Assembly (NCBI GenBank): GCA_019638775.1
Contig: JAHBTD010000003.1
Span: forward strand, 310,001 to 374,000
Source: Fimbriimonadaceae bacterium
GTDB lineage: Bacteria; Armatimonadota; Fimbriimonadia; Fimbriimonadales; Fimbriimonadaceae
DNA length: 64,000 bases
Direction of reading: 5' to 3'
Part shown: positions 26,756-36,163 of the stretch, piece after piece
Layout of the letters: the number at the start of each line of letters is the position of its first letter
How positions within the stretch are numbered: the first letter of the stretch is position 1
Program-made: the position numbers and the translations under genes
The notes under the pieces: generated by a model
The model's database searches: none
What the model saw: the letters and a program-made list of their open reading frames with translations, nothing else
What the model was told of the DNA's origin: nothing

Positions 26756-27582
26756 AGCTCCGGAAGCCATCTGGGGTTGTCTTTCTCGTTGGGCTGATCG
26801 CGATTTCCGTTGCGCAGCAGACGCCGCGCGGTGGTCATACACCCAAGCCAAGCTGGCCCCCTTCGTGGGTGAGTACGAAGTGGACGTACGACGACACAGA
26901 GTTCCGCAAGGTTCGTGAGAAGCTTGAGCAGATGAAGTGGCACACAGACGTACCGAATCTCGAAACAATCGGGAGCTGGGTGGATAAGTATCTGCCGCCT
27001 GTGGAAAAGAAGGTAAAGGCGAATCGGTTCAAAGATGTGAAGCCTCTGGAGGCATACTGGGCGATGGCTCTTTGGGCTTACTTTCCTACGGAGTGCCAGA
27101 AGCACGCTCCGTGGGTGACCGACCTCGTTCGTTTTGTACCTGCTCCTCCTTCTTATGAATATGTGCGCGTAGCTGCATGCGTTGCTATTAAGCAAGATGA
27201 AGATAATGGTTTAGAGCCTTTAATGATCAGATTGCTGTCGAAGTGGTCAAAAGACCCTTTGGTTCGTTGGCGTTACATTGATCTTAAGGGATTTGACGGA
27301 TACATTCCAAGCATTCATGATAGGATGGCAAGATTTGCCGATGAACTCTACAAGGAACTACCCTTAAGAAATGAAATTTTATCCGTAACAGGTGTGGCTG
27401 TATATGCAGGGCACTGGATACGGAGCAAAAAACAGGAGTCCTTTAATCACCTGATGTTTTACTTCGATGAGGCTATCAAGAACTCACAAATATCAAAGCC
27501 TGAGCAAGATCGGTATAGGATGCTCAAGAAGGACTACATCGAGAGGGGGAGGAAGGCTGGGATGAAGGTTCCTGGCGGATAG
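26752..27582 (+). CDS. Secreted protein of unknown function
   Basis: 276 residues. ATGA overlap with the upstream gene and a GGAGGAGG ribosome-binding site, so translation is coupled and the pair probably work together. Signal peptide about 1-22 (VVFLVGLIAISVAQQ). The mature part is mainly helical with many Trp and Lys residues (EKLEQMKWHTDVPN, AYWAMALWAYFPTECQ, YIERGRKAG). No known domain. The second half is A/T-richer than the first. Confidence 0.6.
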   Translation: MKLRKPSGVVFLVGLIAISVAQQTPRGGHTPKPSWPPSWVSTKWTYDDTEFRKVREKLEQMKWHTDVPNLETIGSWVDKYLPPVEKKVKANRFKDVKPLEAYWAMALWAYFPTECQKHAPWVTDLVRFVPAPPSYEYVRVAACVAIKQDEDNGLEPLMIRLLSKWSKDPLVRWRYIDLKGFDGYIPSIHDRMARFADELYKELPLRNEILSVTGVAVYAGHWIRSKKQESFNHLMFYFDEAIKNSQISKPEQDRYRMLKKDYIERGRKAGMKVPGG

Positions 27583-27631
27583 GGTCCCACTGTCATGGAA
27601 CTTGCGGTACCGTTTTGCTGCTTGAAGGTTC

Positions 27632-27661
27632 TATAATTCAGTGTTCGCACAACGCGAACAC
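27632..27661 (+). promoter_or_regulatory. TATAAT -10 and leader hairpin before the 27671 gene
   Basis: A perfect TATAAT at 27632-27637 followed at 27641-27661 by GTGTTCG-CACAACG-CGAACAC, a 7-bp hairpin in the predicted 5' leader. The palindrome could be an operator or an RNA stem. No good -35 is seen. Confidence 0.4.
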
Positions 27662-27670
27662 CGAAGCGTC

Positions 27671-28063
27671 ATGCTCCACATCGTTCCTGCACTGCTTATT
27701 CTGCTCCTTCAAGGCCCTGGTGGCTTGGAGAAGATGGCGCATGCCGGAAAATGTCCCGAAGCGGTTGCTTTGCTTCGCTCGATGGGCATCCAGCACACAG
27801 AGCACCGCCAAAGTGCAAACCAAGGCAGTCTGTCTAACGCTTCGCCTGCCGTTGCGCTGAGCGCCATTCGCGCGTCCAAGCAAGACTTTGGAAAGCTGCT
27901 AGAGGCCATAGCAAGCCTCTATGCCGAGCTGGAATCGGCGTCGCCTTCGGTGCAGCCGGACACCGACACCGCTTGCCTCGCGCCACCGCCACAACCTAGT
28001 GCGGTCGGCACAGTTCACGACGGCTTTATTGCGAATTCACGTACTCGAGACGGCCCGCGATAG
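27671..28063 (+). CDS. Small possibly exported protein upstream of secA
   Basis: 130 residues from the ATG at 27671 (a GTG at 27641 would add ten). MLHIVPALLILLLQGPGG is a plausible signal segment, followed by HAGKCPEAVALLRSMGI and a helical stretch KQDFGKLLEAIASLYAELES, then a Pro-rich polar tail. It ends 63 bases before secA and shares its direction. Coding potential is moderate because competing frames are also open here. A secM-like role as a secretion-monitoring leader can be imagined from its place, but no arrest motif is visible. Confidence 0.4.
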   Translation: MLHIVPALLILLLQGPGGLEKMAHAGKCPEAVALLRSMGIQHTEHRQSANQGSLSNASPAVALSAIRASKQDFGKLLEAIASLYAELESASPSVQPDTDTACLAPPPQPSAVGTVHDGFIANSRTRDGPR

Positions 28064-28126
28064 GCGATTCTTCGCCTCGTTGTGCCGCGCCGTCGTGCGC
28101 CTCGACCCGAATTCCAATTCAAAGCC

Positions 28127-31100
28127 ATGCAATTTCTACGTAAATATTTCGACACCAGCAAAAAGGATGTTGTCGGCATCCAGCCAATCGTTCAAGCCAT
28201 TAATGAGTTTGAGCCGGCGATGGAATCGTTGTCCGACGCGGAGCTCTCCGCAAAAACCGTTGAATTCAAAAAGCGTCTGGCCGACGGTGAAACACTCGAC
28301 CAGCTTTTGCCCGAAGCCTTTGCTGCCGTCCGCGAAGTAAGTCGTCGGACTCTCGGCATGCGCCAGTTCGACGTGCAGATGGTCGGTGGTGTTGTGCTTC
28401 ATCAAGGCCGAATCGCCGAAATGAAAACGGGTGAAGGTAAGACGCTCGTCGCCGTGGCGCCGATGTATCTGAATGCGCTCACCGGGCTAGGCACCCACCT
28501 CGTTACGGTTAATGACTACCTTGCTCGTCGCGACGCCGTTTGGATGGGGCCGATCTATCACACCCTTGGCATGACGATCGGCATTATTCAGGGCCACGGT
28601 GAAGACAACGATGAGCGCGGTGGAAGCTATCGCTACGTTCCAGGTGCTGACGAGACGGGCGACCCACGCTACCTGAATCTGGTTCCCTGCAGCAGGCGCG
28701 AAGCCTACCTTTGCGACATCGTCTATGGCACGAACCACGAGTACGGTTTTGATTATCTGCGCGACAATATGGCGTTCTCGGTTGATGTTCTCAACCAACG
28801 AACCCTTAACTACGCGATCATCGACGAGGTCGACTCAATCCTCATCGACGAGGCACGTACTCCACACATCATCAGCGGTCCGTCTATGGACGATGTCTCG
28901 CTTTATATGCGCGTGGACGCTGTGGTTCGCAATCTTAAGAACGAAGAGCATTACACGTTCGACAAGAAAAACCACTCGGTAAGCATGACCGAAGAGGGCA
29001 TGGACCTTGCGGAGGAGTTGCTGGACATTGGCAACCTGGCGAATGAGCCAAAGTTGATGCACCACGTGAACGCGGCTGTTAAAGCCTATGCCCTATTTGA
29101 CAAGGACGTCGAATACGTCGTTCGTGCGGGTGAAGTTATCCTCGTTGACGAGAATACGGGCCGTCTGATGTTTGGGCGAAGGCTCTCTGATGGATTGCAT
29201 CAAGCGCTTGAGGCGAAGGAGAAGGTGCCGGTTCAGCGCGAAAGCCAGACCATCGCCGTCATCACGTTCCAAAACCTATTCCGACTCTATAACAAGCTCT
29301 CCGGTATGACGGGTACGGCCAAGACCGAAGAGGACGAGTTCCGCAAAATCTACGGCCTTGACGTGGTTACCGTGCCAACCCACCGTCCCATGATCCGTAA
29401 GGATCAGCCCGACATCATCTTCAAATCGGAAGAGGCAAAGTTTAGGGGTATCGCTTGGGAGATTCTGCGGCTGTACACCAAGCAGCAGCCTGTGCTGGTC
29501 GGGACACGTTCGATTGAAATGTCCGAGCGCGTTTCGTCTCGACTTGAGGCAGACATTCTGCAAAAGCTTGTGCTTTCGGCTCGTCTGCGGCACCATCTTG
29601 AGGTCAAGAAAGACGTTCCCAAAGAGCTAAAAGAGGATGCTGAGCGTATCGTTGTCGAGCCATTGAAGGAGGCCAAGAAGCAGGACTATGCAAGCATCTT
29701 CAGCAAGATGGATGTCGATACCGACGCCCTTTCAGACGCTTCCATTGAGTTTTGTCTTGAGCAGTTCAAGCTCGATGAAGATGACCGCGAATTCTTAGAC
29801 GAAGCGCTTCGGCATGGTATCCCCCACAACGTCCTTAATGCGAAATTCCACGAACGGGAAGCCATCATTATCGCCGAAGCTGGTCGTAAGGGTGGCGTCA
29901 CAATCGCGACCAACATGGCCGGTCGTGGTGTGGACATCCTCCTCGGTGGTCGTGTTCAGGACGACCTTGTCGTCAAAGCAAGAGATTCCAAGGGCGACGC
30001 TCACTTCGAGCAGGACTTCGCGTCTACATTCGCGAGCTTCCGACGTGGCGGCAAAGAGCGCGCTGCCCCCCCACTGCCTCTGAGCGATCAAGAGAGAAGC
30101 GACAGAGCGGACGAGGTTCGAGATCGAGGTGGAATGTATATCCTCGGTACCGAACGACACGAAAGCCGTCGTATTGATAACCAGCTTCGTGGACGAGCTG
30201 GCCGTCAAGGCGACCCTGGCGAAAGCCGATTCTTCGTCTCGCTAGAGGACCAGCTTTGGAAGATCTTTAATGCGAAGATGCTGGAAAACCCAATGCTCAA
30301 GGCTTGGCCCGAGCTCGAAGAGGTCAATGCGAAGTTCCTGAGCAAGATGATCGAGAAAACCCAGGAAAGGATTGAAAACCACTTCTTCGAAGCCCGTAAG
30401 CACGTTCTCGAATACGACGACGTTCTAAACGCCCAACGCGAGCATGTGTATGGCATGCGCCGCGACATTCTATTGGGCAAACACATCCGCGAAGATGTGA
30501 TCACTTACGTCAAGGACATGGTCACCGAGTTGGTACGCAATAGTTGGGACTTCGACGACAACGGCGTTCGAGTGTACGACTACGAGAACCTCTACGAAGA
30601 ACTGAACGATGTGTTTCCGCTTCTCGACTATGCCAAGGTTTCAGACCTTGAGGCGATTCCGCCGGACGAGCGACTGGAAGATTACTGCACCAAGCTCGCG
30701 ATGGACGAATATCGACGCAAGGCCGAGCGCCTTGGCGATGAGATGATGGGTTATCTCGAACAGCAAGTCATGCTTCACGCTGTAAACGACAAGTGGATGG
30801 ATCACCTCCAAATGATCGACTACATTCGAGAAGGCATTAACTTGCGATCATACGCACAGCAGGACCCGCTCGTGGCTTACAAAAAGGAGACGTACGATCT
30901 TTTCCAAACTACGCTGCGATTGATCCGCGATCACGCTGTCCGAACCATCTTCCGAGCCGAGATTGAACAGCAGCAGGCTGGTCGACCGGCAGATGACACC
31001 CCACAGATGGTGCGTGTGGAGGAGGAGCCCGTCGCGGTTGCCGCAGGCGCTCAGCCTACGATGAAGTCGATGACATCAAGTTCTCAGGTCGATCTAGATT

Positions 31101-31207
31101 CGATCGACTGGAAGAAAGTTGGCCGAAATGATGTCTGCCCGTGCGGAAGCGGTAAGAAGTTCAAAGCTTGCCACTATCCGCTGCTGAGACAGGCTGGCGT
31201 GCTTTGA
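28127..31207 (+). CDS. secA: Preprotein translocase ATPase SecA
   Basis: Motor that drives unfolded preproteins through SecYEG. 1026 residues from ATG 28127 (MQFLRKYFD is the usual SecA start; in-frame GTG at 28082 would add 15). Walker A MKTGEGKT near residue 103, DEAD-type EVDSILIDEARTP near 235, GMTGTAKTEEDEF near 402, ATNMAGRGVDI near 596, and LRGRAGRQGDPGESRF near 694. The C-terminal zinc motif VGRNDVCPCGSGKKFKACHY is complete. It is longer than E. coli SecA (901) because of an extra stretch near residues 162-195 and about 90 charged residues around 475-570 in nucleotide-binding domain 2. A large hairpin follows. Confidence 0.97.
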   Translation: MQFLRKYFDTSKKDVVGIQPIVQAINEFEPAMESLSDAELSAKTVEFKKRLADGETLDQLLPEAFAAVREVSRRTLGMRQFDVQMVGGVVLHQGRIAEMKTGEGKTLVAVAPMYLNALTGLGTHLVTVNDYLARRDAVWMGPIYHTLGMTIGIIQGHGEDNDERGGSYRYVPGADETGDPRYLNLVPCSRREAYLCDIVYGTNHEYGFDYLRDNMAFSVDVLNQRTLNYAIIDEVDSILIDEARTPHIISGPSMDDVSLYMRVDAVVRNLKNEEHYTFDKKNHSVSMTEEGMDLAEELLDIGNLANEPKLMHHVNAAVKAYALFDKDVEYVVRAGEVILVDENTGRLMFGRRLSDGLHQALEAKEKVPVQRESQTIAVITFQNLFRLYNKLSGMTGTAKTEEDEFRKIYGLDVVTVPTHRPMIRKDQPDIIFKSEEAKFRGIAWEILRLYTKQQPVLVGTRSIEMSERVSSRLEADILQKLVLSARLRHHLEVKKDVPKELKEDAERIVVEPLKEAKKQDYASIFSKMDVDTDALSDASIEFCLEQFKLDEDDREFLDEALRHGIPHNVLNAKFHEREAIIIAEAGRKGGVTIATNMAGRGVDILLGGRVQDDLVVKARDSKGDAHFEQDFASTFASFRRGGKERAAPPLPLSDQERSDRADEVRDRGGMYILGTERHESRRIDNQLRGRAGRQGDPGESRFFVSLEDQLWKIFNAKMLENPMLKAWPELEEVNAKFLSKMIEKTQERIENHFFEARKHVLEYDDVLNAQREHVYGMRRDILLGKHIREDVITYVKDMVTELVRNSWDFDDNGVRVYDYENLYEELNDVFPLLDYAKVSDLEAIPPDERLEDYCTKLAMDEYRRKAERLGDEMMGYLEQQVMLHAVNDKWMDHLQMIDYIREGINLRSYAQQDPLVAYKKETYDLFQTTLRLIRDHAVRTIFRAEIEQQQAGRPADDTPQMVRVEEEPVAVAAGAQPTMKSMTSSSQVDLDSIDWKKVGRNDVCPCGSGKKFKACHYPLLRQAGVL

Positions 31208-31211
31208 TCGA

Positions 31212-31261
31212 GTGTTGAGTACTAAGCGTTGAGCCCAATCTCAATACTTAGTACTCAACAC
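31212..31261. terminator. Bidirectional hairpin between secA and the MFS gene
   Basis: Long inverted repeat: 31212-31233 pairs with 31240-31261 (GTGTTGAGTACTAAG against its complement, then a short internal mismatch). It lies between two converging genes, 4 bases after the secA stop codon, and could terminate both transcripts. Confidence 0.65.
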
Positions 31262-31277
31262 CCACACCGTCCTGCCC

Positions 31278-32591
31278 CTACCCCTCCGGCAACTCTTTCC
31301 CTTTCGTCTCTGGCGCAAAGGGAAGGGCAAGCAATCCTATCAGGTACACACCTGCCGCAAGCGTTACTCCGTGCGCGGGCGAGCCTCTTCCTGCGGCGAT
31401 CAACAACCCTGTGAGCCAGGGTAAGGGCGCCTGCATGATCCTCGCCACGTTGTAGGCAAAACCGCTGCCCGTTGCTCGAAATCGAGTTGGGAACAGCTCG
31501 GGGAAGTACAGCCCAAAGGTTGCTGTCAGGCCGATCGCAAGGAAGGCCATCAGAGGACCGAAGACCAGCAGATTGGTATAGCTAAAGCCAATATTGAGAG
31601 CCACAAATACGCTTATGGGAGCAAGGATAAAGAACGCAAATAGAGTTGGTCTGCGTCCGACCTTCGTGCACAACCACGGCACAAGCAACACGCCAAGGAA
31701 GGTGCCGACATGCATAATGCTCGTCGCGTATGACTTCCTTGCGCTGATGTCTTCTGGGCTGAGTCCCTTGCTCACCTGCTCAACCAAGTTTGGAAGCCAG
31801 TAGGCGATGTTGCCTGCTCCTGCAATCCCTACGGCGCCAATAATCATTGCGACGATGACGTTGCGTCTCCATATCGGGTGTACGAACATCTCTTTGATCG
31901 GCTCAAGGGTGCTTGTCTTCGACTCTTGCTTTTGGGCCTCAGTCCATCTTTCCGGCTCCTTGATCTTGAAACGTATGACGACGGTCAAGAATGCCGGCAG
32001 GATACCAACGACAAACAGCCATCGCCAAAAGGTTGCCTGATCGAGTTCGTAGGCGGCCCAAGCCGACGTAAGGGCATAGTTCGCCAGAGATGCCAGCCAG
32101 GGCCCGAACGCTGCGGCGGTCTGCAAGAGGGCCGCAGCCCCCGCCCGGGCTTTGTTGGGCACCGTCTCGGCGATTAACGCCGCACCGGCCGCCCACTCTC
32201 CGCCGATGCCCAAGGCCGTAAGGAATCGGATAACGGCAACCTGCTCCCATGTCTGGCAAAGTCCGGTGAGCCCTGTGAAGAGGCAGTAGAGGAGAATGGT
32301 CAGGGTCATGGTGCGGGCACGACCCCACCGATCAGCCATCACTCCGAAGATGAGTCCACCGATTGCCCAGCCAATCAAGAACACGAGTTGCATCAGACCG
32401 TCAATCTCGTCTTTTCGCGCCATTGCGTCAGGCGTGGAAAGCAGTTCCTTGAGCATCGGCCCTTTGGCAAAGGCGAACAGTGCGGAGTCGAAGATGTCGA
32501 AGACCCACCCCAGCCAAGCCACGATCAGGACGAGCCACATCGTCTTGGTGAGTCCCTTCCACCATGGTGCTGAATCGACAGCTTCTGTCAT
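31278..32591 (-). CDS. MFS transporter
   Basis: 437 residues with twelve predicted membrane helices. The A-like motif GVMADRWGRARTM between helices 2 and 3 and the sugar-porter-like RFLTALGIGGEWAAGAALIAE in helix 4 place it in the major facilitator superfamily. It resembles the metabolite:H+ symporter or sugar-phosphate-type subgroup of carriers. A cytoplasmic loop rich in Lys/Glu (KIKEPERWTEAQKQESK) separates the halves. The substrate cannot be deduced. Single gene; no ribosome-binding site stands out. Confidence 0.88.
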   Translation of the reverse strand: MTEAVDSAPWWKGLTKTMWLVLIVAWLGWVFDIFDSALFAFAKGPMLKELLSTPDAMARKDEIDGLMQLVFLIGWAIGGLIFGVMADRWGRARTMTLTILLYCLFTGLTGLCQTWEQVAVIRFLTALGIGGEWAAGAALIAETVPNKARAGAAALLQTAAAFGPWLASLANYALTSAWAAYELDQATFWRWLFVVGILPAFLTVVIRFKIKEPERWTEAQKQESKTSTLEPIKEMFVHPIWRRNVIVAMIIGAVGIAGAGNIAYWLPNLVEQVSKGLSPEDISARKSYATSIMHVGTFLGVLLVPWLCTKVGRRPTLFAFFILAPISVFVALNIGFSYTNLLVFGPLMAFLAIGLTATFGLYFPELFPTRFRATGSGFAYNVARIMQAPLPWLTGLLIAAGRGSPAHGVTLAAGVYLIGLLALPFAPETKGKELPEG

Positions 32592-32727
32592 TCCGGGCTA
32601 ATTCGCCGCAGCCTTGCAAAATCCCTTCCCACAGAACAATCGCAAAGCACTTTTTGCAGCTACAGGAACGAAAGTCGCAATCCGAACGGTAAAGTGCTAA
32701 AAAGTTTGCACTGTCGGAGATGTGATG

Positions 32728-34023
32728 ATGAAAATAAGAAAGATGTTCGCTGTGTCCGCGCTTGTCGCGGCAATCCTCTGCGTCTGTGCCGGATTCATTC
32801 TGGCTTCCGACTTCAAGTCGGCCTTTGCTGACTACAAGGCCAAGCGAGAGGAACTGTTCAATAGGGGCAACGTGACCGTCAAGGATATCGAAGTCCTTCA
32901 CGACAACTTCTTCTCCAAGATTGAGATTGACAAGCTGTCTGTCGCGGAGATCGACGAACTATCGAACTTCAGCATGTTCGCCTACGAAAAGTGGATCAGC
33001 AAAACCAAGTCAAGGCTGGACATTCTTGCAAAGGCTCCAACTGTCGAAGGGGCATGGGCTTCAGCGCTCGTCCTTACCGTGACAGGAGGAGGTCGGTACG
33101 ACGACACTTCGCTGAGCGGCGAAGACCGTGCTAAGTACGCTGAAGCTTTCTTCGCTCATCCTAAATTGAATGACCTACTGGCATCCAATGAAATGAGCGC
33201 GGCATTGAATGCCTTCAGTTTGTGCCCCGCTGACCTGCGCCTCAAGCATAAGGGCGTGATCCTATCGTTGGGCGACCGGATGGCGGCAAACCCCACAGCA
33301 AAGACCGCCATGGCGGCAAGCGACTACTGGGGACTTGTACAGAGCATGACGAAGGAAGGCACCGAGCGACAAGCCGCGCGAAAGAAGATCGCGGCCTGTG
33401 TGGAAGGCGCGTTGAAGCTTAATGGCGAGAATGCACCCGACGAGAAGCAGAAGGAGTGGCTCAGGAAGATTAGCATGCAGATCAACGGTGCTTCCGCAAA
33501 GGGCGAGCTGGTTGGTTACGATGCTCCCAGCATGGAGTTCATCTGGTCTTCGATTCCTGGTACCAAGACCCTCGCCGATCTCAAAGGCAAGGTTGTTATC
33601 ATAGACTTCTGGGCCACCTGGTGCGGACCATGCATCGCGTCTTTCCCGAAGATTCGTGAAGTTCAAGCACACTACAAGGGCTACGACGTCGTCGTTTTGG
33701 GTGTGACCAGCATCCAGGGTTCGGTATTAGGTCTGAGCAAGGAGGAGCCGCAGATTGACTGCAAAGGCAATCCAGAAAAAGAGATGAATCTAATGCCGGA
33801 CTGGATGAAGGCCAAGGAGGTCACGTGGGATGTGGCGTTCAGCAAGCAGGACGTCTTCAATCCCGATTTCGGCGTGTACGGCATCCCCAGCATGGCGATT
33901 ATCGACGCCGCCGGCAAGGTCCGCTATGCGGGCATGCACCCGTCCTCGGTTTCGTTTGAGAAGAAGAAAGAGATGATCGACGGGCTGTTGAAGGAAGCAG
34001 GCAAGAAGACGCCGGGCAACTAG
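32728..34023 (+). CDS. Exported TlpA/thioredoxin-domain protein
   Basis: 431 residues. Start at the last of three consecutive start-like codons (GTG 32722, ATG 32725, ATG 32728), with GGAG 8 bases upstream. Signal peptide about 1-27 ([20 protein letters not shown]). About 240 residues of helical, unassigned sequence come first. Then a thioredoxin fold from about residue 275: [24 protein letters not shown] with the redox CGPC pair, and the cis-Pro loop [13 protein letters not shown]. Predicted to act as a thiol-disulphide oxidoreductase outside the cytoplasmic membrane. A perfect 12-bp hairpin lies just downstream. Confidence 0.85.
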   Translation: MKIRKMFAVSALVAAILCVCAGFILASDFKSAFADYKAKREELFNRGNVTVKDIEVLHDNFFSKIEIDKLSVAEIDELSNFSMFAYEKWISKTKSRLDILAKAPTVEGAWASALVLTVTGGGRYDDTSLSGEDRAKYAEAFFAHPKLNDLLASNEMSAALNAFSLCPADLRLKHKGVILSLGDRMAANPTAKTAMAASDYWGLVQSMTKEGTERQAARKKIAACVEGALKLNGENAPDEKQKEWLRKISMQINGASAKGELVGYDAPSMEFIWSSIPGTKTLADLKGKVVIIDFWATWCGPCIASFPKIREVQAHYKGYDVVVLGVTSIQGSVLGLSKEEPQIDCKGNPEKEMNLMPDWMKAKEVTWDVAFSKQDVFNPDFGVYGIPSMAIIDAAGKVRYAGMHPSSVSFEKKKEMIDGLLKEAGKKTPGN

Positions 34024-34035
34024 CTCTGATCTCCC

Positions 34036-34064
34036 CTCCCTCCATTTTTGGGAAATGGAGGGAG
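34036..34064 (+). terminator. Hairpin after the TlpA-like gene
   Basis: Perfect 12-bp stem (34036-34047 with 34053-34064) around TTGGG. No T-run follows. Composition resembles the dispersed CT-rich repeats elsewhere in the window, so it may be one of those acting as a terminator. Confidence 0.55.
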
Positions 34065-34093
34065 GAGTCGGGGGAGGGAGGTCTCGCTCCGCG

Positions 34094-34099
34094 TACAAT
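34094..34099 (+). promoter_or_regulatory. -10 element of a leaderless hutU transcript
   Basis: TACAAT, six bases, then ATG at 34106. The spacing favours 34106 over the ATG at 34100 that directly abuts the hexamer. No -35 hexamer is visible. Confidence 0.6.
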
Positions 34100-34105
34100 A
34101 TGCGT

Positions 34106-35749
34106 ATGCCAACAAAGACCCCTGTCCGCGCCCCCCGAGGAACCCAACTATGCTGCAAAGGCTGGCACCAGGAAGCCGCCATGCGGATGCTCATGAACAA
34201 CCTCGACCCCGAGGTCGCCGAGCGCCCCGACGACCTTATCGTCTATGGGGGTACCGGGAAGGCCGCGCGGAACTGGGACTGCTTCCACGCCATCGTGCGC
34301 TCGCTGCAGAGTCTGGAGAACGACGAGACGCTGCTGGTCCAATCCGGCAAGCCGGTCGGCATTTTCCACACCCACGACCTTGCCCCTCGCGTCCTCATCG
34401 CCAACTCGAATCTGGTGGGGCGGTGGTCGCACTGGGAGCACTTCCTGGAGCTGGAGCGAAAGGGCCTGATGATGTACGGCCAGATGACGGCGGGCTCGTG
34501 GATCTACATCGGCTCGCAGGGGATCGTCCAGGGCACGTTTGAGACCTTCGCGGCCTGCGCCGACCAGCACTTTGGCGGCTCGCTGAAGGGCAAGCTAGTG
34601 GTCAGCGGCGGCATGGGAGGCATGGGCGGCGCTCAGCCCCTCGCCGCGACGATGAACGGCGCGTCCTTCCTTGGCATCGATGTGGACCCCACCCGCATCG
34701 AAAAGCGGCTGAAGAGCGGCTATTGCGACATGATCGCCTACACGCTGGATGAGGCGATGGAAATGCTGGAAGGCAGACCAGCGATCTCGGTCGGCTTGGT
34801 GGGCAACTGTGCCGATGTCCTGCCGGAGATGGTCCGGCGCGGGATTGTTCCCGACGTCCTTACCGACCAGACCAGCGCCCACGACCCGCTTAACGGCTAC
34901 GTGCCCAACGGAATGACCCTTGCCGAAGCCCAGGAGTTGAGGCAAAGCGACCCCGAGACGTACACCAAGAAGTCGGTAGATGCGATGGGGGTTCACGTTC
35001 AGGCGATGCTGAATCTTAAGTCGCTCGGAGCGGTCACCTTCGACTACGGGAATAACATCCGCGCGTTTGCTGAGCAAGCCGGTGTACGCAACGCTTTCGA
35101 TATCCCCGGCTTCGTTCCCGAGTACATCCGTCCGCTGTTCTGCGAAGGGAAGGGGCCGTTCCGCTGGGCGGCGTTATCCGGCTCGCCAGAAGACATAGCC
35201 CGAACCGATAAGCTCGCCTTGGAGATGTTCCCCCACAACGAGACCCTGAAGCGGTGGATGACCCTTGCCCAAGAGCGAATTCACTTCCAAGGCTTGCCGT
35301 CTCGCATCTGCTGGCTGGGTTATGGCGAACGGGCTGAATTTGGGTTGGCGATGAACGATTTGGTGCGAAAAGGCGAAGTGCAGGCTCCGCTCGTGATCGG
35401 GCGCGACCACCTGGACTGCGGCTCCGTCGCCTCCCCCAACCGCGAAACGGAAGCCATGAAGGACGGCACCGACGCAGTTGCAGACTGGGCCTTGCTGAAC
35501 GCGCTTGTCAATACGGCTGCCGGAGCCTCTTGGGTGTCGCTGCATAACGGCGGTGGCGTGGGGATAGGTTATTCCCAGCATGCGGGCATGGTTGTGGTCG
35601 CGGATGGGACGGACAACTCGGCTTTCCGACTGGAGCGCGTACTGACCTCCGACCCCGGTATGGGCATCGTCCGGCATGTGGACGCAGGTTATGAGAAGGC
35701 GTCGGAAGTGGCGCAGGCAAAGGGCGTGAAGATTCCGATGGAGCCTTAA
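34106..35749 (+). CDS. hutU: Urocanate hydratase
   Basis: Second enzyme of histidine degradation: adds water to urocanate using tightly bound NAD+ to give imidazolonepropionate. 547 residues, typical. Landmarks: [17 protein letters not shown] near residue 47, [18 protein letters not shown] near 127, the NAD-binding [11 protein letters not shown] near 168, [14 protein letters not shown] near 230, and [14 protein letters not shown] near 253. hutI and a hutG-like gene lie 7-9 kb downstream, separated by hipBA and other genes; hutH is not in the window. An 18-bp hairpin at the stop codon ends the transcript. Confidence 0.97.
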   Translation: MPTKTPVRAPRGTQLCCKGWHQEAAMRMLMNNLDPEVAERPDDLIVYGGTGKAARNWDCFHAIVRSLQSLENDETLLVQSGKPVGIFHTHDLAPRVLIANSNLVGRWSHWEHFLELERKGLMMYGQMTAGSWIYIGSQGIVQGTFETFAACADQHFGGSLKGKLVVSGGMGGMGGAQPLAATMNGASFLGIDVDPTRIEKRLKSGYCDMIAYTLDEAMEMLEGRPAISVGLVGNCADVLPEMVRRGIVPDVLTDQTSAHDPLNGYVPNGMTLAEAQELRQSDPETYTKKSVDAMGVHVQAMLNLKSLGAVTFDYGNNIRAFAEQAGVRNAFDIPGFVPEYIRPLFCEGKGPFRWAALSGSPEDIARTDKLALEMFPHNETLKRWMTLAQERIHFQGLPSRICWLGYGERAEFGLAMNDLVRKGEVQAPLVIGRDHLDCGSVASPNRETEAMKDGTDAVADWALLNALVNTAAGASWVSLHNGGGVGIGYSQHAGMVVVADGTDNSAFRLERVLTSDPGMGIVRHVDAGYEKASEVAQAKGVKIPMEP

Positions 35750-35790
35750 AATGGCTTTGATGCATGTGTTCGCATGCATCAAAGCCATTT
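35749..35790 (+). terminator. 18-bp perfect hairpin at the end of hutU, containing a hip operator core
   Basis: Bases 35749-35766 pair perfectly with 35773-35790 around TGTTCG, ending in TTTCTAT. Placed right at the hutU stop codon it fits a terminator. The centre, ATGTGTTCGCAT, is also the first of three similar sites running towards hipB. Confidence 0.7.
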
Positions 35791-35899
35791 CTATACGAAC
35801 ATCGGATGATTCTGTGCGGCAAATGAATGCATTCGCATGCAGAATAGTGATTCTTGTCGCATAATAAGGGTGAAGAGTCCGATTTATATGCGTTCACAT
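35764..35899 (+). promoter_or_regulatory. Three repeated operator-like sites upstream of hipBA
   Basis: ATGTGTTCGCAT at 35764-35775, ATGCATTCGCAT at 35827-35838 and ATGCGTTCACAT at 35888-35899 share the form ATG-N2-TTC-R-CAT. Start-to-start distances are 63 and 61 bases, about six helical turns, so bound dimers would lie on nearly the same face. The third overlaps the chosen hipB start codon. HipB-type antitoxins are known to bind several operators before their own operon and repress it; assigning these sites to HipB is inference. Confidence 0.55.
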
Positions 35900-36163
35900 T
35901 CAAAGATAGGTGTTTCTCTGCCGCATACCCGCCTGGCAAAGGCCATTCGCGTGCGGCGGCGAGATCTCGGTCTAACTCAAACCGAGGCGGCTGAGCTTGC
36001 CGGGTGCACTCGGCTCTTTGTGTCGGAAGTGGAGCGCGGCAAGCAGACGGTGAGGTTCGACAAGCTACTCAATCTGTTGCAGGTGCTGGGGCTGCAGCTT
36101 GCGCTGGAGACGGGCAAGTCAAAGCTGGAGGTCAGAGTCGATGCTGAGATCGACGGAAATTGA
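35888..36163 (+). CDS. hipB: HipB-type antitoxin (helix-turn-helix)
   Basis: 91 residues from ATG 35888 (an upstream in-frame ATG at 35837 would add 17). A Cro/C1-type helix-turn-helix at about residues 18-70: LAKAIRVRRRDLGLTQTEAAELAGCTRLFVSEVERGKQTVRF has the classic L-T-Q-x-x-x-A and S-x-x-E-x-G-K pattern. The tail KSKLEVRVDAEIDGN probably contacts HipA. It overlaps hipA by 23 bases. Neutralises HipA and represses the operon by analogy with E. coli HipB. Confidence 0.85.
   Translation: MRSHSKIGVSLPHTRLAKAIRVRRRDLGLTQTEAAELAGCTRLFVSEVERGKQTVRFDKLLNLLQVLGLQLALETGKSKLEVRVDAEIDGN

Noticed and set aside
27641-27661. GTTC/GAAC palindrome as a LexA box
   Set aside because: The known LexA sites have other spacings and orientation (for example GAAC-N4-GTTC); this is a plain hairpin of unknown role.
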